Assembly: GCF_024498355.1 (NCBI RefSeq) | Contig: NZ_CP101833.1 | Span: 3,329,001 to 3,393,000, forward strand | DNA from: Bacillus pumilus | GTDB taxonomy: Bacteria > Bacillota > Bacilli > Bacillales > Bacillaceae | Direction: 5' to 3' | DNA length: 64,000 nt | Translations under genes and position numbers: made by a program | The notes under the pieces: model-generated | Database searches by the model: none | What the model was told of the DNA's origin: nothing | Seen by the model: only the letters and a program-made list of their open reading frames with translations | Shown: in pieces, positions 29,032 through 37,678 of the stretch | Position numbering within the stretch: position 1 is the stretch's first letter | Layout of the letters: every line of letters starts with the position of its first letter

Positions 29032-29513
29032 CCTTCCTTAGATAATGTATAAATTGCTGAATAATTGTGAAAAGCCATCTGCCTTCGAAAACTTTTCTTC
29101 CCTTTGTAATGCTATCAAAATCTGTAGAAGTTAGCTTCCCTTTTTTCAAAAGTTCATTTATTTTTCAACAGATTTCTATTAAAATGTCATAAATTCGACA
29201 TAAATTTATATTATTGCACACACACTAAATTTCTAGGAATTTGAAAAGTTGAGAGTTGAAGGCAAAGGACATACAATCTAGAAATTTGTCAAATTTAGGT
29301 TTACCACAATAAAAAAGTTTGGTCAAATTTCAATTTAACTTAATGAAATTTTATCTAGGTAAACAATTTCGAGATAGGCATCCCCACATTTAACAAAAAC
29401 CTTACTCATTTTAACGCAAGTTCACAAGAAAAGAAAGGATCGATCTTCAGCCTGTGCGCTGTAACAATTGGTAATGCTGATGAATAAGTGGAATCTCACT
29501 AAAGACTTCCAGC
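29032..29513. other. Long AT-rich qox leader/promoter region
   Basis: About 480 bases without a gene. The sequence is very AT-rich and contains repeated CTAGAAATTT-type motifs (for example 29278-29287 and, with a change, 29229-29240). One weak promoter-like pair was seen (TTGACC ... TAAACC, minus strand, near 29300-29325). I cannot name a regulator binding here. Confidence 0.4.
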
Positions 29514-29535
29514 AAAAAACCGGCTCATCGCCGGC
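29514..29535 (-). terminator. Terminator of the gal operon
   Basis: CCGGC (29520-29524) and GCCGG (29530-29534) with a U-run on the minus strand, 10 bases after the M24-fold gene. Confidence 0.75.
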
Positions 29536-29544
29536 ATCCTGCAT

Positions 29545-30627
29545 TTATTCATCTCTTACCAAGATGTCAGGTCGTCTATAGATGTCCCCTTCATGCTCGA
29601 TGTCAATGTACGTCCACTTGCCCGTATAGGTTAAAAAGCGATTCTTCTCTTTTTCTACTACCATCGTATCCTCTGATTTCAGTCCAGGCAATGAAGGGTT
29701 CCATGTATACACTTGATAAAGCTGAACCTCCTCCTTCGATGAGGGAACGGCAATGATTTCTCTAGATTCAAAGCCCGTCTTTCCCCCTTGGTGAAGTTTT
29801 TTCCAACTATCTGAAAATCCTTCTTTTTCGTACTGAGCAATTCCTGCCTTCAGTACATTTCCAATGGTTTTTCCGGGACGGGTAGCCGCATTCATGACCG
29901 TGTCAATTCGCGCAAGCCGTTCCTTGTTCTCTTCAAGCTCCTTCGGAAGCTGACCAAAGTAAACGGATCTTGTCACATTGGCCACGAGTCCGTGCCGTTC
30001 AGCACAAAGCACAACAAGTGCATGCTTTTGAAGCGCCTTTTCTGTTGGAATCGGATGACGGTATTGATGGATACGGTCATCTGTTGCCACGAGCAGCACT
30101 TCAATCGTCATGCCTTGCGCAATCGCTTTTTGGGCGACAAGCGAAGCGATTTCATGCTCCGTTTGCCCTGGAACGATTTCTTTACAGACACTCTCTACAA
30201 TAACAGCTGTTTCATGGCAAAGGGTTTCATATTGACTGAGCTGTGATGCTGAAAGGATCGATCGAACGTGCGACAAATCTGGCTCGATCCACTCAAACCC
30301 TTCCAATTGAATGTCTGCCCCTATTCGTTTGCCTTTTGTGAGTGTGTGAATGTAGGGGGCATCATCCTCATACCAATCCATTGTGACCACTTGAAAGGGA
30401 TGGTCGAAATACGCCATTTCTTCTTCAATGATCCGCTTTTCTTCCATTTGATTCACAATCAGGACAATGTCGTCTTTCAACACGAGCAGCTGACACACGC
30501 CCTCTGGCGTGTTTAACACAATGTGATTCCTTCTTCCTCCTGTGAGCCAGGAGAAGTTATTTCTCTTTCGAATCAGGACACCGTCGAGTTGTTTTTCTTC
30601 CATTAAGGTTCTTACCTGTTCAATCAT
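29545..30627 (-). CDS. M24-fold (creatinase/Xaa-Pro peptidase-like) protein lacking metal ligands
   Basis: 360 aa, with the creatinase N-terminal domain (residues 1-125) and the pita-bread domain (130-350). The segment VVLCAERHGLVANVTRSVYF aligns with the two metal-binding aspartates of prolidases. By my alignment these are Val and Asn here, and the usual Glu near TWNPSLPG is Asn. The enzyme is therefore unlikely to be a standard dinuclear peptidase; creatinase itself works without metal. It is the last gene of galK-galE-galT, 4 bases after galT. Substrate unknown. Confidence 0.8.
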   Translation of the reverse strand: MIEQVRTLMEEKQLDGVLIRKRNNFSWLTGGRRNHIVLNTPEGVCQLLVLKDDIVLIVNQMEEKRIIEEEMAYFDHPFQVVTMDWYEDDAPYIHTLTKGKRIGADIQLEGFEWIEPDLSHVRSILSASQLSQYETLCHETAVIVESVCKEIVPGQTEHEIASLVAQKAIAQGMTIEVLLVATDDRIHQYRHPIPTEKALQKHALVVLCAERHGLVANVTRSVYFGQLPKELEENKERLARIDTVMNAATRPGKTIGNVLKAGIAQYEKEGFSDSWKKLHQGGKTGFESREIIAVPSSKEEVQLYQVYTWNPSLPGLKSEDTMVVEKEKNRFLTYTGKWTYIDIEHEGDIYRRPDILVRDE

Positions 30628-30631
30628 CTAA

Positions 30632-32152
30632 TCACCTGCCTGTATGGAGTGTTTGAATGAAACGTTTAAAAGCTGTTTTCCCTTGCTCGGTTCTTTTAAA
30701 CACACCTGCCTGCGCGAGAATACGAGAGAAAATATAGCCGATTTCTTTTTGTAAAACAGCTTCTGTATTGTCCTCTGTGAAGGTGTTCTCTTCAAGCAGG
30801 CGCTTCGCCCATGCTTCGTGCTTCATGATTGCAGGGCGGGCTTTGATTTCTTCAAGTGGTTTTTTGGACAGCAGCGCCGCTTTTAACTGGCTTAATTCCT
30901 CAGCTAATCTGCCAGGAAGGACGGCAAGACCCATCACTTCAATTAACCCGATGTTCTCTTTTTTAATATGATGGACCTCTTCGTGCGGGTGGAAGATCCC
31001 GTCTGGGTGCTGTTCGTCTGTACGGTTATTACGCAGCACTAGATCTAATTCATAGTCATCCCCATGACGGCGTGCGATTGGTGTAATGGTATTGTGCGGA
31101 GTCTCTCCTGTATGAGCGATCAGCCCCACTTCTTCATCTGAATACATTTTCCACTCGTTTAAGATAAAGTCCGCTGCGCCGGCGAGCGTTTGCCGGTCGT
31201 TACTTTGAAGCCGAATCACAGACATCGGCCATTTTACAATGCCAGCCCTCACATTTGGAAACGCTTTGAGTGAAAAGACGTCTTCCATCTCTGCTTTCGC
31301 CATCGGAAATTCATGAGCACCGCCTTGAAAATGGTCATGGCTTAATATACTGCCTCCAACAATAGGAAGGTCGGCGTTCGATCCAATGAAATAGTGCGGG
31401 TATATAGATATGAAGGAAAGCAGACGTTCAAAGGTCTTTTTTGTGATGTTCATCGGCTCGTGCTCGCCCTTGAACACAATACAATGCTCGTTGTAATACA
31501 CATAAGGTGAAAATTGCAGAAACCACGATTCGTCTGTGAGCGTGACAGGGATAATCCGGTGGTTCTGTCTCGCTGGATGATTGATCCGCCCCCCAAACCC
31601 AACGTTTTCTTTACAAAGCAGACAAAGAGGATATTGCTTTTGACTGAGCTTCTTGGCTTCAGCGATCGCTTTTGGATCCTTTTCCGGTTTCGATAGATTA
31701 ATAGTGATTTCCAGCACACCGTCATCTGTTGTTGTAAACCACTGCACATTTTTGGCGATTCTGCCTGTATGAATATAATGTGCATGCTGCTGCATCTCAT
31801 AGAACCAGCTTGTGGCAGCCCTTGGTCCTTCATGCTTGCGTTTCTCTTCAAACTTCTCATAGATAACACTTGGAGGCGCCACCAAGCAGCCCATGATTTT
31901 TGCATCTAGTAAATCACGATACGTATCCGTCCCCTCAGGAATAAGACCTGTTTCTACTGCCCAATCCAGTATCGGCATTAAGATGTCTTCAAGGTCGTTT
32001 CCAGCTGAGACCGTCCTTGCTTCAGCGTCATCGAGCTCAAGCACCTCAAGCAGTCGATTTCTCGTATAACCGATATCTAGTGGTGTAATCAGCTCTTTAT
32101 TGATCCCATATTGAATCAGCTGTTCCAGCTTTTCAAAAATATCTATCATCAT
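30632..32152 (-). CDS. galT: UDP-glucose-hexose-1-phosphate uridylyltransferase GalT (class II)
   Basis: 506 aa, the length of the Gram-positive class II family. GSILSHDHFQGGAHEFPM carries the HxHxQ-like active-site histidines and VGFGGRINHPARQNHRII is conserved. The enzyme exchanges UMP between UDP-glucose and galactose-1-phosphate in the Leloir pathway. It lies 35 bases after galE. ATG 32152 is preceded by a purine-rich stretch; a second in-frame ATG follows at once. Confidence 0.96.
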   Translation of the reverse strand: MMIDIFEKLEQLIQYGINKELITPLDIGYTRNRLLEVLELDDAEARTVSAGNDLEDILMPILDWAVETGLIPEGTDTYRDLLDAKIMGCLVAPPSVIYEKFEEKRKHEGPRAATSWFYEMQQHAHYIHTGRIAKNVQWFTTTDDGVLEITINLSKPEKDPKAIAEAKKLSQKQYPLCLLCKENVGFGGRINHPARQNHRIIPVTLTDESWFLQFSPYVYYNEHCIVFKGEHEPMNITKKTFERLLSFISIYPHYFIGSNADLPIVGGSILSHDHFQGGAHEFPMAKAEMEDVFSLKAFPNVRAGIVKWPMSVIRLQSNDRQTLAGAADFILNEWKMYSDEEVGLIAHTGETPHNTITPIARRHGDDYELDLVLRNNRTDEQHPDGIFHPHEEVHHIKKENIGLIEVMGLAVLPGRLAEELSQLKAALLSKKPLEEIKARPAIMKHEAWAKRLLEENTFTEDNTEAVLQKEIGYIFSRILAQAGVFKRTEQGKTAFKRFIQTLHTGR

Positions 32153-32187
32153 TCCCTCTGCCCCCTCTCTTGCCTGCCTGTTATGCT

Positions 32188-33180
32188 TTATTCACTTTGG
32201 TAGCCTTCTGGGTGTTTCTGAAACCAATCCCACGCACTTTGAATGATGGTGTGAAGATCTGCATATTGAGGCTTCCAGCCCAATTCTTGCAGTGCCTTTT
32301 CAGAAGAAGCAATCAGCTTTGCGGGATCTCCCGCACGTCTTTTGGCCACCTGTGCCGGGATGGCATGCCCCGTTACTTCCCTTACGGCTTCTACGACCTG
32401 CTTCACAGAGAAGCCTGTGCCATTTCCTAAGTTGTATGTCGCACTTCCCTTTCCTGCACGCAGACGATCAACGGCTAAGATGTGCGCCTCAACTAAATCC
32501 ATGACATGAATGTAATCTCTGATACACGTGCCGTCCTCTGTCTCATAATCATCACCGTAAATCATGATCTGATCCCGTTTTCCTAAAGCAACTTGAAGAA
32601 TAATCGGAATCAGATGTGTCTCAGGCTGATGATCTTCACCGACAAGCCCTTCTGTATGAGCACCGGCTACATTAAAATAGCGAAGCACAACGTATTCCAG
32701 GCCATATGCTTGCTCAGACCACTTCAACATTTTTTCAATCGCTAGTTTCGTTTCTCCATAAGGATTCGTCGGGTTGGTCTCATCCGTTTCAACAATCGGC
32801 ACACGCTTTGGTTCACCGTACGCGGCAGCGGTTGAAGAAAATACGATGTGCTTCACATCAAATTCATTCATCACCTGAAGTAAAGCCGTTGCCCCTCCGA
32901 CGTTGTTGTCATAGTACTTGAGCGGGTCCGTCACACTCTCACCAACAAGTGAATCTGCTGCAAAGTGCATCACCGCTTCAATTTGATGCGTTTGAAAAAC
33001 CCGTCTTAAAAAAGCTTGATCTTTTAAATCTCCCTCTTCTAATACAGCTCCCTCTACAACAGCTTCTTTATGACCTGTCTGCAAATTATCAACTACCACC
33101 ACTTGTTCGCCTTTAGCTAAAAGAGCCGCTACCGCATGACTGCCAATGAAACCTGCTCCTCCACAAACTAAAATTGTCAT
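32188..33180 (-). CDS. galE: UDP-glucose 4-epimerase GalE
   Basis: 330 aa from ATG 33180; a longer frame to 33384 lies inside galK. The Rossmann motif VCGGAGFIGSHAVAALL and the catalytic Ser and Tyr-x-x-x-Lys (FSSTAAAYGE, NPYGETKLA) are intact. It interconverts UDP-galactose and UDP-glucose. The start overlaps the galK stop by one base (TGATG), so the genes are coupled. Confidence 0.96.
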   Translation of the reverse strand: MTILVCGGAGFIGSHAVAALLAKGEQVVVVDNLQTGHKEAVVEGAVLEEGDLKDQAFLRRVFQTHQIEAVMHFAADSLVGESVTDPLKYYDNNVGGATALLQVMNEFDVKHIVFSSTAAAYGEPKRVPIVETDETNPTNPYGETKLAIEKMLKWSEQAYGLEYVVLRYFNVAGAHTEGLVGEDHQPETHLIPIILQVALGKRDQIMIYGDDYETEDGTCIRDYIHVMDLVEAHILAVDRLRAGKGSATYNLGNGTGFSVKQVVEAVREVTGHAIPAQVAKRRAGDPAKLIASSEKALQELGWKPQYADLHTIIQSAWDWFQKHPEGYQSE

Positions 33181-34364
33181 CAATCTTCCTCCTTCGTTAA
33201 TTCTCTTGCGCCGCCTCCAATTCCAGCTGTGTAAAAGGAGGCTTGAATGCCCGTTTTTTCTTGATACACCGCACCTGTTTCTTCTATAAATGAGTCCAGC
33301 AGCTCTTCTTTCACAATGCTGATCGTGCAACCGCCAAAACCTGCTCCTGTCATACGAGAGCCTATCGTCCCAGGATGAAGCCAAGCAGCTTCAGCAAGTG
33401 CATCTAGTTCAAGTCCAGTCACTTCATAATCATTCTTTAAAGAAAGATGAGAAGCCTTCATGAGAACACCTAGTTCTTCCATTTTATCATCTTTCAGAAA
33501 ATTTACTGCTTTCATGGTCCGCTCGTTTTCCGTCACCACATGTCTTGCACGTTGGCGGCACGTGTCATCTTGAATCAAGTGGGCATGCTGGGCAAATTCT
33601 CCCGCAGTGAGCTCACATAAATGCGCAATGTCCATTTCTTTTCTAAGGTCGTTTAAAGCAGATTGACACTCTGACCGGCGTTCATTGTATTTGGAGTCTG
33701 CCAGTGTCCGCTGTTTGTTTGTATTCGCAATCACAAGCACCAGCCCCTCTTGCCGAAACGGACTGTATTCAAAGGCAAGGGTGTCACAATTGAGTAAAAT
33801 GGCATGATCTTCTTTTCCGAGGGCAATCGAAAACTGATCCATAATGCCGCAATTGACGCCAATGAAGTCATTTTCTGCACGCTGCGAAAGAAGGGCAAGA
33901 TCAACATGTGATGTGCCGAATGAAGACCATTCATTGATCAAGACAGCTGTGACGAGCTCAATGGAGGCAGATGAGGACAGCCCTGCACCATTTGGAATAT
34001 TGCCGCCGTACACGATATCAAAGCCTTCTTTGATATCCATACCTGCTTCTATAAACTGATTGAACACTCCCTTTGGGTAGTTCGCCCAGCCGTCCGATTC
34101 TGCGTAAGCGATTTCAAAAAGGTCGAATTCTTTCACACCATCTTCTTCAAAGTTTAAGGAATACATTCTGACGCGTCCATCTGACCGTTTTGCACCGGCA
34201 GCATACGTACCGAGAGTGAGCGCGCAAGGGAAGACATGACCTCCATTGTAATCGGTATGTTCACCAATCAGATTCACCCTCCCTGGGGCGAAAAAATAAC
34301 GAAGTTCTTCTTTATCTCCAAATTGCTGGTGAAATGCTGCGCGTAACCTATCGATCATATCCAT
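33180..34364 (-). CDS. galK: Galactokinase GalK
   Basis: 394 aa GHMP kinase. The sugar-binding signature GRVNLIGEHTDYNGG, the ATP loop GAGLSSSASIE and the C-terminal GRMTGAGFGG-like motif (MTGAGFGGCTISIV) are all present. It phosphorylates galactose at C1. First gene of galK-galE-galT-M24; divergent from an AraC-type regulator. Confidence 0.97.
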   Translation of the reverse strand: MDMIDRLRAAFHQQFGDKEELRYFFAPGRVNLIGEHTDYNGGHVFPCALTLGTYAAGAKRSDGRVRMYSLNFEEDGVKEFDLFEIAYAESDGWANYPKGVFNQFIEAGMDIKEGFDIVYGGNIPNGAGLSSSASIELVTAVLINEWSSFGTSHVDLALLSQRAENDFIGVNCGIMDQFSIALGKEDHAILLNCDTLAFEYSPFRQEGLVLVIANTNKQRTLADSKYNERRSECQSALNDLRKEMDIAHLCELTAGEFAQHAHLIQDDTCRQRARHVVTENERTMKAVNFLKDDKMEELGVLMKASHLSLKNDYEVTGLELDALAEAAWLHPGTIGSRMTGAGFGGCTISIVKEELLDSFIEETGAVYQEKTGIQASFYTAGIGGGARELTKEED

Positions 34365-34446
34365 TCCCCTTTTCTCTTCTGATAATCTTATTTTAGTTGC
34401 CTCGACAGCGGAAGTTCAATGGTAAAAAAACCGTTAAAAAATACCC

Positions 34447-34524
34447 TTTTTTTGCTGTGGAATGGTACGATGTGATATGAGGTGTACCATGATTCAAAAT
34501 AGAAAAAGGTTGTTTTTTGCTGTG
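34447..34524. promoter_or_regulatory. Possible operator region between galK and the AraC-type gene
   Basis: Two features stand out. A 12-bp direct repeat TTTTTTGCTGTG lies at 34448-34459 (within a 7-T run) and 34513-34524, about six helical turns apart. An inverted repeat ATGGTAC / GTACCAT lies at 34462-34468 and 34484-34490. AraC proteins usually bind direct repeats, so the former is the better candidate for the neighbouring regulator. Confidence 0.45.
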
Positions 34525-34540
34525 AAGGGGGATTTCCAAT

Positions 34541-35386
34541 TTGAAGAAGGAAGCATTTGCATTTCGTTTTCACCATTCTGATGTTACATTGCCAGCGCAA
34601 ATATGGTCTGTTGGCTGGGAAGTTCAATCATCTTCGTTATACAGCTGGAATGGCGTAGAGCGGAAGGATCAGGGCAAGTGCATCTTTCAGCTCACACTGT
34701 CTGGACATGGCATGATCGAAATCGGACAGAAGCGATTCAAAGTATTGCCGGGGCAGGCCTTTCTCGTGAAAAGCCCAAGTGCCTATCAATATTATTTTCC
34801 AGAGGACAGTGAGCATTGGGAATTTCTATATTTGACGCTTTACGGGGAAGCCTGTGATCTTTGCTTTGATCAATTTATGGATGAAGGAAAGCAGGTCATG
34901 CGTTTTCATCCAAATTCAAAACCGATCCGCCTGCTAAAGAAAATTTATGATGAAGCCAGTGAAAGACGGATTACCAATCCATTTGAGGGGTCTAGCCTTG
35001 CTTATCAATTTGTCATGGAACTGTATTCATATTTGCCAAAGCTTGAGGGACAAATGGAGAAATGGCCTGAGCCCATCGTCCAAGCAGCCTTGTTTGCAAG
35101 CCATCATTTTCACGAGGAAATTGGCCCAGACGATATGGCAGCTGCGGCACGTTTATCCAAAAGTCATTTTACGAGGGAATTCAAAAAGGCAACTGGCTTC
35201 ACACCGATTCACTACTTAACCAATATTCGATTAGAAAAGGCGGAAACGTTACTGAAAACAACGAAATATTCGATTGAAGAAATCGCCATACAGTGCGGCT
35301 ACCGAAATGCGAATTACTTGAATAAAGTCTTTCGAAAAAAAATCGGCATGTCTCCAAAGCAATTGCGGGAAACAAGCGATGCATAA
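34541..35386 (+). CDS. AraC-family regulator, probable activator of the gal operon
   Basis: 281 aa from TTG 34541, after GAAGGGGG. The N-terminal 160 residues form a cupin-type sensor domain (IEIGQKRFKVLPGQAFLVKS). The C-terminal 100 residues hold two helix-turn-helix motifs (DDMAAAARLSKSHFTREFKK and YSIEEIAIQCGYRNANYLNK). Divergence from galK and the repeats between them suggest galactose-responsive control, which is an inference. Confidence 0.88.
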   Translation: MKKEAFAFRFHHSDVTLPAQIWSVGWEVQSSSLYSWNGVERKDQGKCIFQLTLSGHGMIEIGQKRFKVLPGQAFLVKSPSAYQYYFPEDSEHWEFLYLTLYGEACDLCFDQFMDEGKQVMRFHPNSKPIRLLKKIYDEASERRITNPFEGSSLAYQFVMELYSYLPKLEGQMEKWPEPIVQAALFASHHFHEEIGPDDMAAAARLSKSHFTREFKKATGFTPIHYLTNIRLEKAETLLKTTKYSIEEIAIQCGYRNANYLNKVFRKKIGMSPKQLRETSDA

Positions 35387-35390
35387 TAAA

Positions 35391-35421
35391 AAGCAGCCGC
35401 TTTCAATTGGCTGCTTCTTTT
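35391..35421. terminator. Terminator after the AraC-type gene
   Basis: AAGCAGCC (35392-35399) and GGCTGCTT (35410-35417), followed by CTTTT. Confidence 0.75.
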
Positions 35422-35677
35422 ACGCTTTCGTCAGATCAACACGAATTCTCCCTTGTCTTAAAACAATGGTCATTTGCGTGTCAGGGGTCATTAAGTTTTC
35501 TAAAATGTCTGTTGCCGTTTGAAGCGCAATGTCCATGCGGTTGATCTTTTCCTTTTCTTGTTCTGAAAACGCTTCTGGATGTGCGGTCATTTCTTTGACT
35601 AGCCTCAGCACTTGTTCATGCTGCTTTTCTGTTTGTTGATATATGGCATCATATAATTCGTCTGGCCTGCTGCTCAT
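35420..35677 (-). CDS. Small conserved-looking protein of unknown function
   Basis: 85 aa from ATG 35677, with AGGTGA upstream. Charged, helical N-terminal half (IYQQTEKQHEQVLRLVKEM) and a beta-like C-terminus (TIVLRQGRIRVDLTKA). It lies 27 bases after the GtrA gene on the same strand, so the two are probably co-transcribed. I do not recognise the family. Confidence 0.6.
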   Translation of the reverse strand: MSSRPDELYDAIYQQTEKQHEQVLRLVKEMTAHPEAFSEQEKEKINRMDIALQTATDILENLMTPDTQMTIVLRQGRIRVDLTKA

Positions 35678-35704
35678 TTCAAATCACCTATCTTTTTTCA
35701 TGTG

Positions 35705-36136
35705 TTAAATCGCATCTTCTTTTGTTTTCTTAAAGACGAACCATTTACTGGCGACATAATTGACCACCACAATCACAAAGTTGACAAGAATTTTTGCGAC
35801 AGTTTCATTGAGCGCCATTTGGCTCACAAATAAAATCATTAGCCCTAGATCTACACCTAGAGACATGAGACGGACACTAAAAAATGAAGAAAGCTCACGC
35901 ATAAGACTTTTTGTGTCACGAGCCTTTTGCTTGAAGACATACTTCTTATTGGTGATATAAGCAAAGAGAACAGCAAATACCCATGAAACAACCGTTGCTG
36001 TTTTATAATCCATGGAAAACATCTCAACGAATAAATAGAAGCTGACTATGTTGACAATGGTTGTGCACACACCCATAACAAGATACATGACAACTTCTTG
36101 ATACTTTTGAAAAAGGCTATACATCTCTTTCTTCAT
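35705..36136 (-). CDS. GtrA-family membrane protein
   Basis: 143 aa from ATG 36136; the longer frame to 36244 adds a non-conserved stretch. Four helices with GtrA markers: YLVMGVCTTIVNIVSFYLFV, NKKYVFKQ and VASKWFVFKK at the end. Members help flip lipid-linked sugars for cell-surface glycosylation. It resembles YwcD of this B. subtilis region, though I am not certain of orthology. A downstream ATG at 36124 is an alternative start. Confidence 0.82.
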   Translation of the reverse strand: MKKEMYSLFQKYQEVVMYLVMGVCTTIVNIVSFYLFVEMFSMDYKTATVVSWVFAVLFAYITNKKYVFKQKARDTKSLMRELSSFFSVRLMSLGVDLGLMILFVSQMALNETVAKILVNFVIVVVNYVASKWFVFKKTKEDAI

Positions 36137-36545
36137 TCCTTCTTGGTGGTTTCTGTTTCTTTTAGAATACCATCTTGAGAAGAACTTCCCAAACGAACAA
36201 TATGTGCGTCCTGCAAAGATGAAATTTGTTCTAATTGATGGCATATGTCAACCTAATCGGTTTATATGAGTCAAATGATTTAGGTCTTTATCATTATTTT
36301 AATTTATAATCTTTTAACTGACTTTACAATTGTTTATTATTAGAAGTAAGAAATCAATAATTTTGGGTTTTTTAGTCATTTTTTTAGGGACGTGGTAGGT
36401 GATAGTTTTTACAAAATAGGTTAAATGTCATCATTTTTCGACAAAAATCTAATTTGTGCTGTTTTCACTCACACGTACAGTTACTAGACGGTTTATTCAA
36501 GTCATTGGTTGCAGATGAATATGTCTTATTGAACTGGAGGATATT
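36137..36545. other. Intergenic region upstream of slrA
   Basis: About 400 very AT-rich bases between the divergent GtrA gene and slrA. No convincing promoter or operator was found. The ywcC repressor gene that neighbours slrA in B. subtilis is not here. Confidence 0.5.
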
Positions 36546-36686
36546 ATGGATACGCAAGTGAAAAGAAGAGTTGACGAAGAGTGGGTTTATTTGATTCAGG
36601 AAGCGAAAAAAATTGGACTAGGCATCGAAGAAATACAAGCTTTTTTAACATCCAACGGTGATCAGAAGATGATAAACAAACCGTAA
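36546..36686 (+). CDS. slrA: SlrA, SinI-like anti-repressor peptide
   Basis: 46 aa from ATG 36546, 5 bases after GGAGG; too short for most gene callers. The core EEWVYLIQEAKKIGLGIEEI is the SinI/SlrA helix-turn-helix dimerisation domain. SlrA binds SinR/SlrR and frees matrix genes while repressing motility genes. The position before ywcBA equals that of slrA in B. subtilis. The C-terminal tail is shorter than in SlrA. Confidence 0.88.
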   Translation: MDTQVKRRVDEEWVYLIQEAKKIGLGIEEIQAFLTSNGDQKMINKP

Positions 36687-36988
36687 ATCAACGCCGTTAT
36701 CCTTTGTCTTTCAGACTGCTTTGGCTAAAAGTTCTGACCTTTCAATTGACCTTTTGAAAATCCTTTCATGACGATACGCTACAATAATTGAACACCTCTT
36801 TATACCAATCCCTTCCACTCAATGGGGTTCTGTCTTTCTATATTAGGAGGACAGTCCGTTTCCCGTTCTTTATATGATCTCTTTTTAGCTGCCATTCATG
36901 AAAATTGCCCTTCTCTTATTATAAAACCAAGCTTCCCACCCATATAGTAAGCATGAGAACAACGAGAAAAAAGAAAGGTGGGTAGTGC
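36687..36988. other. Intergenic region between slrA and the methyltransferase gene
   Basis: About 300 bases without a gene or clear terminator. The only recognisable item is the possible sporulation promoter at 36921-36949. Confidence 0.5.
36921..36949 (+). promoter_or_regulatory. Possible sporulation (sigma-E or sigma-K) promoter
   Basis: CATATAGTA (36941-36949) fits the sigma-K -10 pattern CATANNNTA and partly the sigma-E one. An ATA lies 17 bases upstream (36921-36923). It would give a leader of about 33 bases ahead of the methyltransferase gene. Confidence 0.4.
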
Positions 36989-37678
36989 ATGAGTTCAGAT
37001 TCCCTTTCCTATTATCACCAAAAAAAGGATCAGTATTATCACGGTGTAAACCCTGTCATCGTCAGCCGTATTCGTGAGGAATGGACGTCTATTTTGGATA
37101 TCGGATGCGGCACAGGCAAGCTTGGAAAAATCCTTAAACAAAAGGACCGGACCATTTACGGGATTGAATCTTTTGAGAATGCAGCAAAGCAGGCTGAGCA
37201 GGAGCTAGATCATGTTCTATGCGGCAATATTGAACAGATGGCTCTCCCTTATCAACATGAACAATTTGACTGCATCATTTTCGGAGACGTACTCGAACAT
37301 TTATTGGACCCGTGGGCTGTTTTAAAAAAGGTCAAACCCTTCCTTAAAAAAGAAGGTGCCATCCTGTCATCCATTCCGAATATCGGCCATATTTCAACGG
37401 TTTTAGAATTACTAGCCGGCAGATTTTCTTATACAGATGCAGGGTTAATGGATCAAACCCATTTACGTTTCTTTACCCTTCACGAAATTCATGCACTCTT
37501 TCATTCAGCGGGTTTTCGCATTCGCGAACTTGAAGCCATTCGCGTACAGCACCCTTCCTATGCGAGTGTGATGGATGATTTACATGAATTACTCGTGAAG
37601 CACGGCATCCGTTTTGATTTTAACGAAGCAGCTACAGCCTATCAATATGTGGTTGAGGCGGTTCAATTCAATGAGTAA
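36989..37678 (+). CDS. SAM-dependent methyltransferase (class I)
   Basis: 229 aa from ATG 36989 after AAAGGTGG. The SAM motif ILDIGCGTGKLGKILK and the post-motif FGDVLEHLLDPW are typical of sugar-modifying methyltransferases. The substrate is probably a glycan or nucleotide sugar, given the overlapping glycosyltransferase gene. It overlaps that gene by 8 bases. A possible sporulation promoter precedes it. Confidence 0.85.
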   Translation: MSSDSLSYYHQKKDQYYHGVNPVIVSRIREEWTSILDIGCGTGKLGKILKQKDRTIYGIESFENAAKQAEQELDHVLCGNIEQMALPYQHEQFDCIIFGDVLEHLLDPWAVLKKVKPFLKKEGAILSSIPNIGHISTVLELLAGRFSYTDAGLMDQTHLRFFTLHEIHALFHSAGFRIRELEAIRVQHPSYASVMDDLHELLVKHGIRFDFNEAATAYQYVVEAVQFNE

